A stretch of 64,000 bases of DNA from Eubacteriales bacterium. Lineage in GTDB: Bacteria > Bacillota > Clostridia > Lachnospirales > Lachnospiraceae. Below the pieces are notes generated by a model that had not been told where the DNA came from, did no database searches, and worked only from the letters and a program-made list of their open reading frames with translations. The DNA lies in assembly GCA_030524175.1 (NCBI GenBank), contig JAUNHC010000001.1, forward strand, positions 248,001-312,000, given 5' to 3'. The position numbers and the translations under genes are program-made. Position 1 is the first letter of the stretch; every line of letters starts with the position of its first letter. This document shows positions 25,858-36,400 of the stretch, in pieces.

Positions 25858-28800
25858 TCAAAATACATTGGATTCGTATTCCAGTACAATAACTATTGTT
25901 TTTAAAGTTTCTTCTGTAATTTTGCCTTCCGTCAGCAGTTCTTCCGGAGCATTAGCCGAATCCAGCAAAACAGCACATTCTTCGCCGCAAGCACTTCCGC
26001 TCATAGGAGCATTACCTGTGGTTCCGTGCATTTCCACTTTCATTTCTTCCTTCCCGGTATCAAGTCTTACATAGTCTCCGGCTGTCTCAGGTAGTTCATT
26101 TCCCTCCCGGGGCTTCAGCATAATCGTGATAGCCCTGATCCTGCAATCCTTCAGATTCGGCAGAATCTTTTCGTCTGTAAGAGAAAAAGCAAACCGGTAT
26201 CTGCCGTCTGTTTCTTCTTCCATGCCTTTCTTCCAAGCTCCATAGTATGCCTGCTTTAAATCCATACATTTGTACAGATTAAGCGGATAAGGCGGGTGCT
26301 GTCCCCGCAGATATTCCTTGACCTGTCGCTCAAATTCAGGGTTGTCTGCTTCCCTGGCTGTATAGCGGACGGTAAGGATAATATCCGAAATACTGTCAAA
26401 ATCGATACGGTTTGTTTCCGGCGGCATTCGGAATACCCATCTTGATACCGCACCACTGCACTCAAAAGGCAGATAACGCTCATCTTTGAAATCGAGCACG
26501 AATAAGCCGTTATCATCCATACCCTTGGACACTGCAATTTTTTGTCCGCTCATCCAATTCTCCCGTACAGTACCTGCAGGCGCTTCATATTTATCCGGTT
26601 CCAGTGCATGCCTGACAGCCATACTATCTGGCTTCATGACAATCATACTGGACTCCTGGGTCAATGTGGCATGGATATTCTGGTATGGTCCAGCCACAGC
26701 CGGGATGGTTACTGAGACAGATTTGATCCTCCGCAGATAATGACCTGGATAGTCAAAGTCAAAAAGCTTTTCGCTGAGTGCAAAATGTAATTCCCCCTTT
26801 TCAATCCCAGCTCCTCCCCACTTAAAATTCAGAAAGCCTTCTGGATTCAGATGCAGCAATGACACAGTCTTTTCAATTTCCAGCTCCCGTCTGCTCTTTT
26901 CCAAATACGCTTTCTCCATCTGCCCCAATGACAAGAGCAATCCTTCTCCTGCCAGCAAGCCCTTCTTAAGACTGTCAAAATAATCATAAGTGATAAACCT
27001 GTCATCACAGGCCAGTTCATTCTGATAAGTGTTCTGGGCCTGAAGCGCCGCCTGAAGCGCCAAACGATAGGTCTGGTAATACAGACTGGACAATCTTCCC
27101 TGCATCCAGCGGTACAACTCCTGCCCGGTGAATTTCTTTTCCAGGAATTCTGCGTATTCCCGGGCCTGGCTGATATTTTTTTCATGAATAAGCACTTCCT
27201 GCTCCAGTGCTGCAATTCTGGCATTTATGGATTTCTTCTGCTCTGTAATCTGCTGCTCCTCATATTCTGCCAGCTTACGCTGATTCTCCCACTCCTCTCT
27301 CCTTCGCTCATATTGAGCAACCGTGTTGATCGTATTTGCTGTATGGGTCAGAACGCCAGCCACTCCTTCCGCAACCTGGGCACCCATTGATACAGCATCG
27401 CCAAACTGCATTCCTCCTGCTGCAAATCCGAAAATATTAGGAGCCAGATATCCTGCTACCGCAACGCCGCGGATCATCATTGCAACTTTCTGGGAGGACA
27501 GGGCGCTGTACATCATATCAACGGAATCCGTTTCCAATGCACTTAGATTATCATAGTAAAGCTGTTTGTAATAATCTTTACGGTAGCTCACACTGTCTGC
27601 TCCCTTATTCAAAGCTTCCAGGGCTTTTCTGGCCTCTTCAGCCTGCTGCTCTTTAGCATAAGTCATGGTATCCAGCAAGATTCTCTCCTGCACAGACCGC
27701 AGGGCCAAAAGTTCTTCCCCATCCTGCTTTTCCAGTGCGGCCAAAAGCTGAGTTCCTAATTGGTTCAGTATCTGTACCATTCCTTTGGCATTTTCCAGTA
27801 AGGATGAGAATCGGTATGGCAGCAACTGATCTGCTCCTTGGTTCAGTACCGACAGCACATTCCCGCCGGATGCCGCTATGTGGGTAAGCTGATTAAGGTC
27901 GATCGGCGTCCCATATAGAGAGAGTTCCTGGCGGGTGCCATCAATATTGAAGCCATTGCGTATCTTAAAAAGCCTGTCCTCAATTCTGTCCCAGTACGAC
28001 ATTATGGCTTGATTCTCCGGCACGGCAAAGTAAGTATCCGTCACATTTATGGGAACTTCCTCTATTCCAGGTGCCCCGGCTTCTTTTTGTCCGGTCAGAT
28101 GCTCCAGTTCAATAAGAAATTGTGGGATTTCCTTCTGATATTTCTCATAAATCTCCGCAAAAGTCACGGCATTGCGTTTCTTTGCACTTCCTATACAGGA
28201 TGGTCTCTCACCTAAAAGATTCCATGCGTATGTATAAAGCATTACAGCCGAAGTAACTGATTCCCAGGTAAACTGGGTAAACAGAGAATCACCCCATTCC
28301 AACAGGTTATCCGCATATTTCATGGCAACATTCTTCTCATAAGCACCGATCCGCAGCCTTGCTATGGCATGCGGGTCAAAGGGATGCGCGTTGTATGCTG
28401 CAATTTCCTGGGGATTCTGAAGCTGCTCCAGCATGGATTCCAGTGTATGATTACGGAATGGCGCAAATTGCCATAGATAACCGTAGGGATTGTTAAGCTT
28501 TTTATTCTCCAGGCAATAATACACGGATGCTATCTGTTCCTCTGTCAGTCGTATCCCCAAAAGTTGGCGAATATCCGTCTTCTCTGAAAAGTCCTCCCGC
28601 ACCTGCCCTTTTTCGTCCACAATTTTCTCCTGGACGAGGATTTTGTAAATCCACCTGGAATCCCTGATTCCAATTTGTGAATTTACAAAGCTTTCCTCTG
28701 TCACCAGTTCCTTCTTCGCCGTGGGGTTAAATACGAACTTGATCCAATCCTCTGCTTCCTTGAATTTCCGATTGTCTTTCAAAAGGCTGTACATATAAAG

Positions 28801-31800
28801 CGGGCCATGGAAAAATACCTCCCAATAATATGCCCCATAGGGACCTGCAAAGTCCACCTGATCGCCTTCCTGAACTTGCGGAGGTATAATCTGCTCACTG
28901 TTCAGTCCAAGCCTTCTATAAGGCAGACGCCTTATCTCCGGTGCCTGCTGAGATTTCAGTGCCAGTAGATTTTTGATTCCTCCATTCATTAAAGTGTGGC
29001 TCAGACGGTGAATTGCTGCGGTAGAAAGGCGTATTGCCTGATATTCCCCTTTTTCTTCCTTCGAGGCTTTATTAAAATATACAATTCCCACTCCTTCCAT
29101 AGATTGAAAAAGCACATCTGTGATATAGTGGGTTTTCTCCTTTTCCTCTGGCTGTCCCTGCATAATCTGTCCCACTGCATCCAGTACATCCCGAAAATCA
29201 TTTTCTGAATCCAGCCTTCCCTCTTGATCCAAACACCCCATATCCAAAAGTTGCTGATAAACTCTTTTGGATAATTCCATATCTACTCCTTTATTTTCTG
29301 AACAGAAGGAATCTGTATAAAATTTCGGCATCTCCATCATCCGATTTATAATAACCGATATCTTATAGACTTGCTGAGGCAGGATACCAACCATATCTTT
29401 TATAATATTTTTTAAATCTGCAAACTCCGTGCCTTCTACAGCCCGGCCGTCTTCATAGAGGTAGCCCCGTGCTATCAGCTCTTCATAAAATTTCTTTGAC
29501 AATGCTTCATCAATCTGGGCACCTTTGCTGACAAAACTATGTTCATCCAAAATAATACCGCTGTTGATTACATTTTTATTAATAGGGGCCATATCCTTCT
29601 TTCCTGCAAGGATAAGAAAGGTTTCTTTATTGTCACGGAAAATCCAGGATTTCGTATGGTTCTTTACCGGAAATACTACTTTCTCTTTGTCCCGCATTCC
29701 ATCCCCCATACAGATACCATCCTTGCTGTCCGCAATATAACTATCATCAGCTATATAATTTTTAGCCACAACACTGTCCGCCGGATATAGAAATAACTCT
29801 CCTGAGGAACGGTCTGTCCGCATAGACCTGTTAACACCGTTACCAGCCGGATCTTTAGAAATATAGAGATATTCTTCCTGCTTGACAAGAAATCCCTTTT
29901 CCAGATTGTCATTAAGAATAGCAGGCGGGAATACAGGCAGCAGCCCAGTCTGTCCTCCTTTCTTCATATCTGCCATACAGCAGGCTGCGTGGTACCGCAT
30001 CTGAGCAAAAGCATCACCTTCCTCCGGTTTGGATAACACAGCCGGCTGTTTCCAGCTCTGCTGTGCATCCAGCCATGGGCCATAGAAAATCACCAGTTTC
30101 TCCTCCCTGTTTGCAGTGCCGTCTGCATGATAATAGCTATTGCGTGGCAAACACATGGGATACACTTTCTTCCAGCAGTCTGTCTCCGGGTCAAAAAGTC
30201 CGTTGGGCAGCAATCCGCCGTAGTCCTCATAATGCTTATTTGAGGCAATTACCATATCCTTTGTAAGAATCTGTGGCTGTACCCACTTTCCGCTGAAATT
30301 ATAAAAGGAATAATGCAGATCAGCTTTAGTGGTTATAACATCTTTGTTTCCGCCCTCTGTTGTCTGGGTGTTTTTGGTAATCTCCAGCCAAAATACAAAC
30401 AGCCTGTTAAAAGCATATACAGCACTGATATCATCAGCACTGATACTGATGTCAAGCTTTTTCCACTCTGACCATACACCTTCCTCCGTCAGTTCAATGT
30501 GATAATACGTATAGGGCTGAGTTTGGGTACGGGCAAAAATAAATAATGTGGGGCTGTTGGACTTTGTCTCATCACTGACCTCGCTGTAGCAGGCCTCCAC
30601 AATGGACATTTTTCCCAATCCCGCCAGAGATTCCAGGTATTCCCGGTAGGCGTTCTCTACAGTCTCTGATGTGGCTTCCCCCTGCTTTAGTATATTCTCA
30701 AGTTCTCCAAACAACTCTGTTTTACTGCTTCGCTGATCAGGCTCCAAATAATTTTCAGGGTACAGAAAAACTTTTCTGTTTGCTTCCCAGGTTCTGTAAT
30801 CCATTAGCCATTCCCACCATATATCAGGTATCTCAAACTCCTTGATCCCTGGTTCCAGACTCTCGCGGCAGCGCTGCAGATAGAGCTGCGCCGCGCTGAT
30901 TCCCTCTCTGATATAAGTGGTCGTAGCGGATTCACCCATAAGGGGATCAATTAAAATATATTCATAGAGACTTTTGGCATTCTGTATCCATTTTGTCTCC
31001 TCCTGCCTGCCAAGCTTATCTATCGCCAGCACCATGAGAGGCGTTCTTTTGGTATATTCCTCCTGCTGATCCAGATAATGCAGAAGTTCCTGCTTTGCCT
31101 GATCTTTATAGTCCGCACACAGTACAGCCTGAGACAATTCAGCCGCCTCCTGCCATTGGTCAAAACCTCCTCTCAGATTGCAGGAAGCCGGCAGCAGGAT
31201 TTTTTTCATCACACCTGGCTGAATTCCCAGCTTACCTTCCAGAGTACAGACTTCCGTATATATGGAAAGCTGCTTTACACGCACAGTGTTCAAATGCATT
31301 TCCAGAAACCTCCTGGCGTCCTCTGTCAATGTCCCGGTTAATCCACTGAGTGCTTCTGCTGCTTTTTCATCATCTCCAGTCTCAATAAATGTAAGCAATT
31401 TCTCTCTTTGGCCTTTGTAAATCTTTAAAAGCTGTGTCAATTCAGACAGATTTTCTAATTCTTCAAGAGAACATTCCGGCATCAGTTCCATTCCATAGGA
31501 TGCCTTGTTCTGCATGATCTGCCCGGCCAGTTTTCCATCCACACTCAGCTTCTCCAGCAACAGTCTTTTCTGGGACAGACGATGGATCAACTCTTTTGCA
31601 GCTTCGTTTTTCACCCCTGGTACTTGGCGGAATATGTTTTCCAAATCAGGAGACCCTTCCAGTATCCAGGCCGTCTCCATTTCTTCCGGGGACATTTCCA
31701 GGAAAACCGCCAATTGTTCCAGTACCTGTGCGTTTTGCCCGCCCTCTCTTAAAAGCCCCGGGAGAGTCACAAACCAACTTTCCACTGTCTCTTCCCGGTA

Positions 31801-33387
31801 TCCCGGATCCAGATATGGAGAGTCCTGACCATTCATAACATAATCCAGCTCATATACATTTGTATTGTTTTTCTTTAGAAGCTGTACAACCTCCAGAATA
31901 CACCCTATCGTACCTGTATCTAGTGCTAAAGCATCCTTTTTTTTAATTATTTTTAAAAGGAGCAGGTATTGGGCAGTATCCATAGAAAATCGCCGCAGCA
32001 GAATGCTATGTGCATACAAAAGAGAAAGATTCTGCACTGTCAACTCTGCTGAGGAACCGAAAATCCCTTTCATTAAAGCCTCTGCCTCCATCTGCGGGAG
32101 TGACAGACCTGAGGCGATAGCCGCAAGAAAAGCTGTATTCTCTTCGGATGCCTTCCAGATTAAAATCGAATCCTTATATTCAGGGTTCCTTGCATATTGA
32201 GGGCGGTATTGAAAATCCTTCGTACAAAATATTCCTTCATAAGAATAATCTGTTTCCTCCTCACTGAAGTCACTGCCTGTCTTTAAATCAAAAATTAAAG
32301 GCAGGCATTCCCATGGTTTCACATCCAGGCGCTGTGCCAGGTCTGCAAGAGCGGCAAGTCCCTTAAGTGCCTCTTCCGTTAATACCGGATTTCCTTTTGT
32401 CACACAGTACAATGCCCAAAAAAGCCTTTTATAGTCCCATCCAAGCTTTTCCTTTAGATAAAGCAGTCTGTATTCTTGTGAATCCTTTGCACCTTTATAT
32501 TTCAAAATCTCTGGTTTGATTTCTGACCCATCTGTCAGGACTGTCCATTCCTCGGCCGACAACCCCAGAAGTTCCATAGCACATGCTTTTTCTCCGGCTT
32601 CCATGACCCTGTAGATATGAGCCAAACTATCATTTTTCTGCCGGAAGCAGGCTCTGATTTTCTCCAGGAAAAGATTTACAGGGGCGCTGAGAGGCCATAT
32701 ATGGTCTGCCATTGCCAGGATTCTCGCTTTCTCATCCGGATACTCTTCCCTCAAAATGTCTCCCAGACGTTCATTCACAATCCTGATATAGGGAATCACG
32801 GTATCTGCGTTTTCATTGGTAAGGGGCAACTGTAACAAATCCGCTCTTCTCACAGAGAATTGCATCTGTCCGCTCACAGTTTTTATATTCGGCTCTTCCA
32901 CGTAATTTTTAACTACCCGCATCAAATCTGTAAAATATGCTACCGGCCCCAGGATGCTTCCCGCTTCTCCCTGTTGTTCATAATCCAGATTTCCAAAAAT
33001 TTCCTGATAGTCGGGAAGTTTCTCAAAAATCTCTGCCACCTGGTTTCCGGCTGAATTGCTGTGCAGTGCTTTGCTTGAGGGAGCAGTCAGTCCATGGATT
33101 GCCGCCCATGCTGTAAGAATCTCATTTTTCTTCTTCCGTGCAGCCTCATAAGTATTTAGAGCCTGTACCTTCATGTGTTCTCTGTAATCCTCCATGGTTT
33201 CAAAATCCATATCAGCTGTCAGAACTGAATGTTCTGCCATCTTGCAGGTATCCTGCACAAATCTCCCTCTGGATACAGCGGTAATCTTCAAGGCACTGTC
33301 ATAGCCCGCCTCCGTGCAGACTCCGGCAAATTCTTTTTTTGCGCCTAGCTGTTGCAGACGCTGTGCTCCTCTTGTATCGTCTTTCAT
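25858..33387 (-). CDS. Tc toxin TcA-type pore-forming/receptor-binding subunit
   Basis: A 2509-residue protein with full TcA architecture. The N-terminal VRP1/SpvA-like region contains YQEIFGNLDYEQQGEAGS and LGPVAYFTDLMRVV near residues 125-165. The neuraminidase-like/ABC-toxin N region has SPTLFIFARTQ and VYAFNRLFVFWLEI near 940-1000. A hydrophobic pore-tip region, VAVAGYLAPNIFGFAAGG, lies near 1970-1990. Long coiled-coil channel helices (EEWENQRKLAEYEEQQ) extend to about 2150, followed by the C-terminal TcB-binding region with YLPFECSGAVSRWVF and ISDIILTVRYTARE. In known Tc toxins this subunit forms a pentameric bell that binds cells and injects the effector through a channel. AAGGAG precedes the ATG, and the TcB-TcC gene ends 15 bp upstream. 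No signal peptide, consistent with lysis-dependent release. Confidence 0.93.
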   Translation of the reverse strand: MKDDTRGAQRLQQLGAKKEFAGVCTEAGYDSALKITAVSRGRFVQDTCKMAEHSVLTADMDFETMEDYREHMKVQALNTYEAARKKKNEILTAWAAIHGLTAPSSKALHSNSAGNQVAEIFEKLPDYQEIFGNLDYEQQGEAGSILGPVAYFTDLMRVVKNYVEEPNIKTVSGQMQFSVRRADLLQLPLTNENADTVIPYIRIVNERLGDILREEYPDEKARILAMADHIWPLSAPVNLFLEKIRACFRQKNDSLAHIYRVMEAGEKACAMELLGLSAEEWTVLTDGSEIKPEILKYKGAKDSQEYRLLYLKEKLGWDYKRLFWALYCVTKGNPVLTEEALKGLAALADLAQRLDVKPWECLPLIFDLKTGSDFSEEETDYSYEGIFCTKDFQYRPQYARNPEYKDSILIWKASEENTAFLAAIASGLSLPQMEAEALMKGIFGSSAELTVQNLSLLYAHSILLRRFSMDTAQYLLLLKIIKKKDALALDTGTIGCILEVVQLLKKNNTNVYELDYVMNGQDSPYLDPGYREETVESWFVTLPGLLREGGQNAQVLEQLAVFLEMSPEEMETAWILEGSPDLENIFRQVPGVKNEAAKELIHRLSQKRLLLEKLSVDGKLAGQIMQNKASYGMELMPECSLEELENLSELTQLLKIYKGQREKLLTFIETGDDEKAAEALSGLTGTLTEDARRFLEMHLNTVRVKQLSIYTEVCTLEGKLGIQPGVMKKILLPASCNLRGGFDQWQEAAELSQAVLCADYKDQAKQELLHYLDQQEEYTKRTPLMVLAIDKLGRQEETKWIQNAKSLYEYILIDPLMGESATTTYIREGISAAQLYLQRCRESLEPGIKEFEIPDIWWEWLMDYRTWEANRKVFLYPENYLEPDQRSSKTELFGELENILKQGEATSETVENAYREYLESLAGLGKMSIVEACYSEVSDETKSNSPTLFIFARTQTQPYTYYHIELTEEGVWSEWKKLDISISADDISAVYAFNRLFVFWLEITKNTQTTEGGNKDVITTKADLHYSFYNFSGKWVQPQILTKDMVIASNKHYEDYGGLLPNGLFDPETDCWKKVYPMCLPRNSYYHADGTANREEKLVIFYGPWLDAQQSWKQPAVLSKPEEGDAFAQMRYHAACCMADMKKGGQTGLLPVFPPAILNDNLEKGFLVKQEEYLYISKDPAGNGVNRSMRTDRSSGELFLYPADSVVAKNYIADDSYIADSKDGICMGDGMRDKEKVVFPVKNHTKSWIFRDNKETFLILAGKKDMAPINKNVINSGIILDEHSFVSKGAQIDEALSKKFYEELIARGYLYEDGRAVEGTEFADLKNIIKDMVGILPQQVYKISVIINRMMEMPKFYTDSFCSENKGVDMELSKRVYQQLLDMGCLDQEGRLDSENDFRDVLDAVGQIMQGQPEEKEKTHYITDVLFQSMEGVGIVYFNKASKEEKGEYQAIRLSTAAIHRLSHTLMNGGIKNLLALKSQQAPEIRRLPYRRLGLNSEQIIPPQVQEGDQVDFAGPYGAYYWEVFFHGPLYMYSLLKDNRKFKEAEDWIKFVFNPTAKKELVTEESFVNSQIGIRDSRWIYKILVQEKIVDEKGQVREDFSEKTDIRQLLGIRLTEEQIASVYYCLENKKLNNPYGYLWQFAPFRNHTLESMLEQLQNPQEIAAYNAHPFDPHAIARLRIGAYEKNVAMKYADNLLEWGDSLFTQFTWESVTSAVMLYTYAWNLLGERPSCIGSAKKRNAVTFAEIYEKYQKEIPQFLIELEHLTGQKEAGAPGIEEVPINVTDTYFAVPENQAIMSYWDRIEDRLFKIRNGFNIDGTRQELSLYGTPIDLNQLTHIAASGGNVLSVLNQGADQLLPYRFSSLLENAKGMVQILNQLGTQLLAALEKQDGEELLALRSVQERILLDTMTYAKEQQAEEARKALEALNKGADSVSYRKDYYKQLYYDNLSALETDSVDMMYSALSSQKVAMMIRGVAVAGYLAPNIFGFAAGGMQFGDAVSMGAQVAEGVAGVLTHTANTINTVAQYERRREEWENQRKLAEYEEQQITEQKKSINARIAALEQEVLIHEKNISQAREYAEFLEKKFTGQELYRWMQGRLSSLYYQTYRLALQAALQAQNTYQNELACDDRFITYDYFDSLKKGLLAGEGLLLSLGQMEKAYLEKSRRELEIEKTVSLLHLNPEGFLNFKWGGAGIEKGELHFALSEKLFDFDYPGHYLRRIKSVSVTIPAVAGPYQNIHATLTQESSMIVMKPDSMAVRHALEPDKYEAPAGTVRENWMSGQKIAVSKGMDDNGLFVLDFKDERYLPFECSGAVSRWVFRMPPETNRIDFDSISDIILTVRYTAREADNPEFERQVKEYLRGQHPPYPLNLYKCMDLKQAYYGAWKKGMEEETDGRYRFAFSLTDEKILPNLKDCRIRAITIMLKPREGNELPETAGDYVRLDTGKEEMKVEMHGTTGNAPMSGSACGEECAVLLDSANAPEELLTEGKITEETLKTIVIVLEYESNVF

Positions 33388-33402
33388 AATTCTCCTTATA
33401 TG

Positions 33403-36400
33403 CTAAATAGTTGGTATTGGAATTGCCGAATTTGCAGTATGTAACTTCTCCCGGATGGTTCCACCCAGACTGCGCCCTATGGGAGCCCGTTCTACTGGCT
33501 GGTCCGGCTGATACTTAGAAACGTTTCTCAAATATTTCCCGGAAGCCTCTGTCACCACATCCTGCATAATTCCGGCATCTGTACATACCCCCTTGTCAGG
33601 TGCAACAATCTGTGCATTAGGCGCCAACCGAGAAAATGTTTCCATTAAAGAATTGGTCTGGCTGGGACATGCACTATAACAGGAGAACATGATGAGTGTG
33701 TCTACACTGGGCTTAACCTTCATAGCGGCAAAATTACGTACAGGATAACCGGCTGTACGGAAGGAACTATTTAAAAATGCTTCCGGCATCAGCTTTCCTC
33801 CGGTGGAGCCATGCATTCGGAATACAACCTGACATGGCTGATTATCAGGAATTGCATTCCATGCACGGATAAAAGAATCTTCATCATACGTTTGAACAAC
33901 CTGTGCCTCCATGATTTGTGCCTTTAACGCACGACTCTGCGCCTGACGGTTCTGAGCTAACTCTTTCAGTCCATGACTGTTGGCTACCATTGCTAGTCTG
34001 GCCTTATCATCTGCTGCACGTGTCAGTTTACTTTTCTCGCTGTCTATCTGTGCTTTATCAGCCTTTGCTGCCCGTGTAAAGGGACTGTAAGGCGATGTAG
34101 CGCCGTTTTTCATCATATGTCCGCCTTCGAAAATAATCAGCACATGCCCGTCTGTATCTGTCATACTTACAGGATTATTGCCGCAATATTCATACTGGTT
34201 CAGGGTAAACGCTTCTTCCTCCTTCACATACTCCATCCCGTCTGGTGTTAAGAATCTGCAACCGTCAGCAGTATAATATCTGGCACCGTAAGCATAAAAC
34301 CCGGTAACCGTATCCCTCTCCTTGCCGCAATAGCGGTACTGTCCTGCAGCAGCCCGGAATTTATTTCCAAAATTTACAGCACTGCCGCCGTAGGGGTAAA
34401 ACTCCTCACTGGAAATCACAATACCGTCACCGTCCAGCTCCATATTTACAGAAAATCTGTGATCTGTCATTTTATAAAACAGGCTGCACGGTTTTGTTGC
34501 CTTACCTGTAATTTCACGCTTTAATGTATCCACAGTCCAGGTATATACTGCCGCCATAGGCCGGCCCGTCTGCCCGGTTAACTGAACACCCCGCCTGTCC
34601 AAAATCAGCTGGCTTCCCTGCCATATCCTTTTCTGTTCCCAGATTCCAAGATAACGGGTTTCTTCCACTTGTTTTCCGCTTTTGGTAATGGTCTCGTAAA
34701 TCTTGCGTACCCGGTTTCCCTGAGAACCATACACGTAATATTCCCGGTCATCCAAACCATCTTCACGTTGTATCATATCTGCCCGGCACAACATACCAAA
34801 AGTATCCCATTCCAGCTTTCGTATACCTGGCATTGTCTGAGGATTCCCTGCACTGTCATAGAGTATCCTGTCCTCTCCCCGTTTGATCATACGGTTGGAA
34901 TCTGTTTCAATTTCCATGGTACAGGCCCAATCCGTAGATGGGGCGTGGTGTACAAGCCGTATCAAATTTCCTGAAGAGTCATATTCATAACTGCGCACAT
35001 AGGTTTCAAGGGCTTCATAATCCCAGTTGTTTCCACCTGAAGCAGCTTTAGGCAATTCCCGGCCCCGGGCTTGTATGAGTTGATATCGTTCATCGTAGGT
35101 ATAATCCATAAGAGCTTTCACTACCTGGTTTTTCCTGCAGATTATGCCGGAAATCAAATCCCGGATCCGTGTGATATTTCCCGCCGGATCATAAAAATAC
35201 CTAAAATGCTGAAGCCTTTTCCCCTCACGGTCTGTCACAACAATTTCCTTTAATTGCCGGGTATCACGGTCGTACACATTCTCCCGTACAGTTCCATTTC
35301 CATAAACTGATTTTCTCTCCAAATTTTCCTCATTATAGGCATATACACAGGCTGCCCGGCAGTTCTGTACATCCTTACCATTGTCAAACCACAGACGGCT
35401 GAGATTTCCCCTCAGATTATATTCGGATGTCTTCTGTTCCCCGTCCGGCAGGATATGAAGCAGCTCTCTGCCTTGAAGGTCATAAGCAAAGGATTCCCGG
35501 TAAATCATATCATCCAAAAGAGCATTGCCTTTTTCTGACCAGTCTATAGCCTGATGATATTCCCTGCAGAAACAGGTGCATACCATTTCTTCCTGACCAA
35601 GAATGCTGTAGCAGTCAACAATGCGCTCTCCTTCCTGCCCTCTGGTTCTCCACAGCTTTCCCATAAGATTCTTTCCAACAGGATTCTCCGCCTGCTCTCC
35701 ATAGAAGAAGGCACGTAACAACTGGCCCTTTTCCCAAGTTTCCCGGAGTCTGCCCAGCCTATCATATGTAAAAGTAAGCTTTTTTCCTCTTGCATCCATG
35801 GTTACTCTGTTCTGCCCATAAATATCGGTAATCACCCGGCTCTTCCCGGAGTCATTGCTGTCCGTCTCAAATATCTCGCCATCCAGTCGCCGCAAATAAC
35901 TGAACTCTACATGTCCGTCATCACTATACATCCTTGTCAGCCGGCCTTTTCCGTCATAGTTATAAAATATCCGGCATTCTTTCGCACCGCCCATCCAGAC
36001 AACACTGCGAAATCCCCGTACATCCAAAGCCGTTTTCGACGGTGTGTCGCTGAACTTTTCTGCCTTTTTCACAGCGTCTTCCAAATCTTCCCACTCCAGG
36101 TCATCCCATATCTTATCCGGGGCGGTTTTCACATCCATATATTGTTTATAAAAATCAGAATCCTCCAGCGCATCATTTTCATCATAATGCAGTATCTCCC
36201 AGGGATTGTACAGAGTCTTAGTCAATACAGTTGCCGCCTTGTCCTTAATACGCGATGTTGTATGTACCACTTGTACCGGACGTTGCATCCAGTCGTACCA
36301 GGTACTCTGAAACAGAAAGCTTGTTCCTCCCTCTCCGCCCCCATCATACTCACTCTTGTCTGTTAGACAGGCCGTCCATTCCATAACCGTATTTCCTTCA

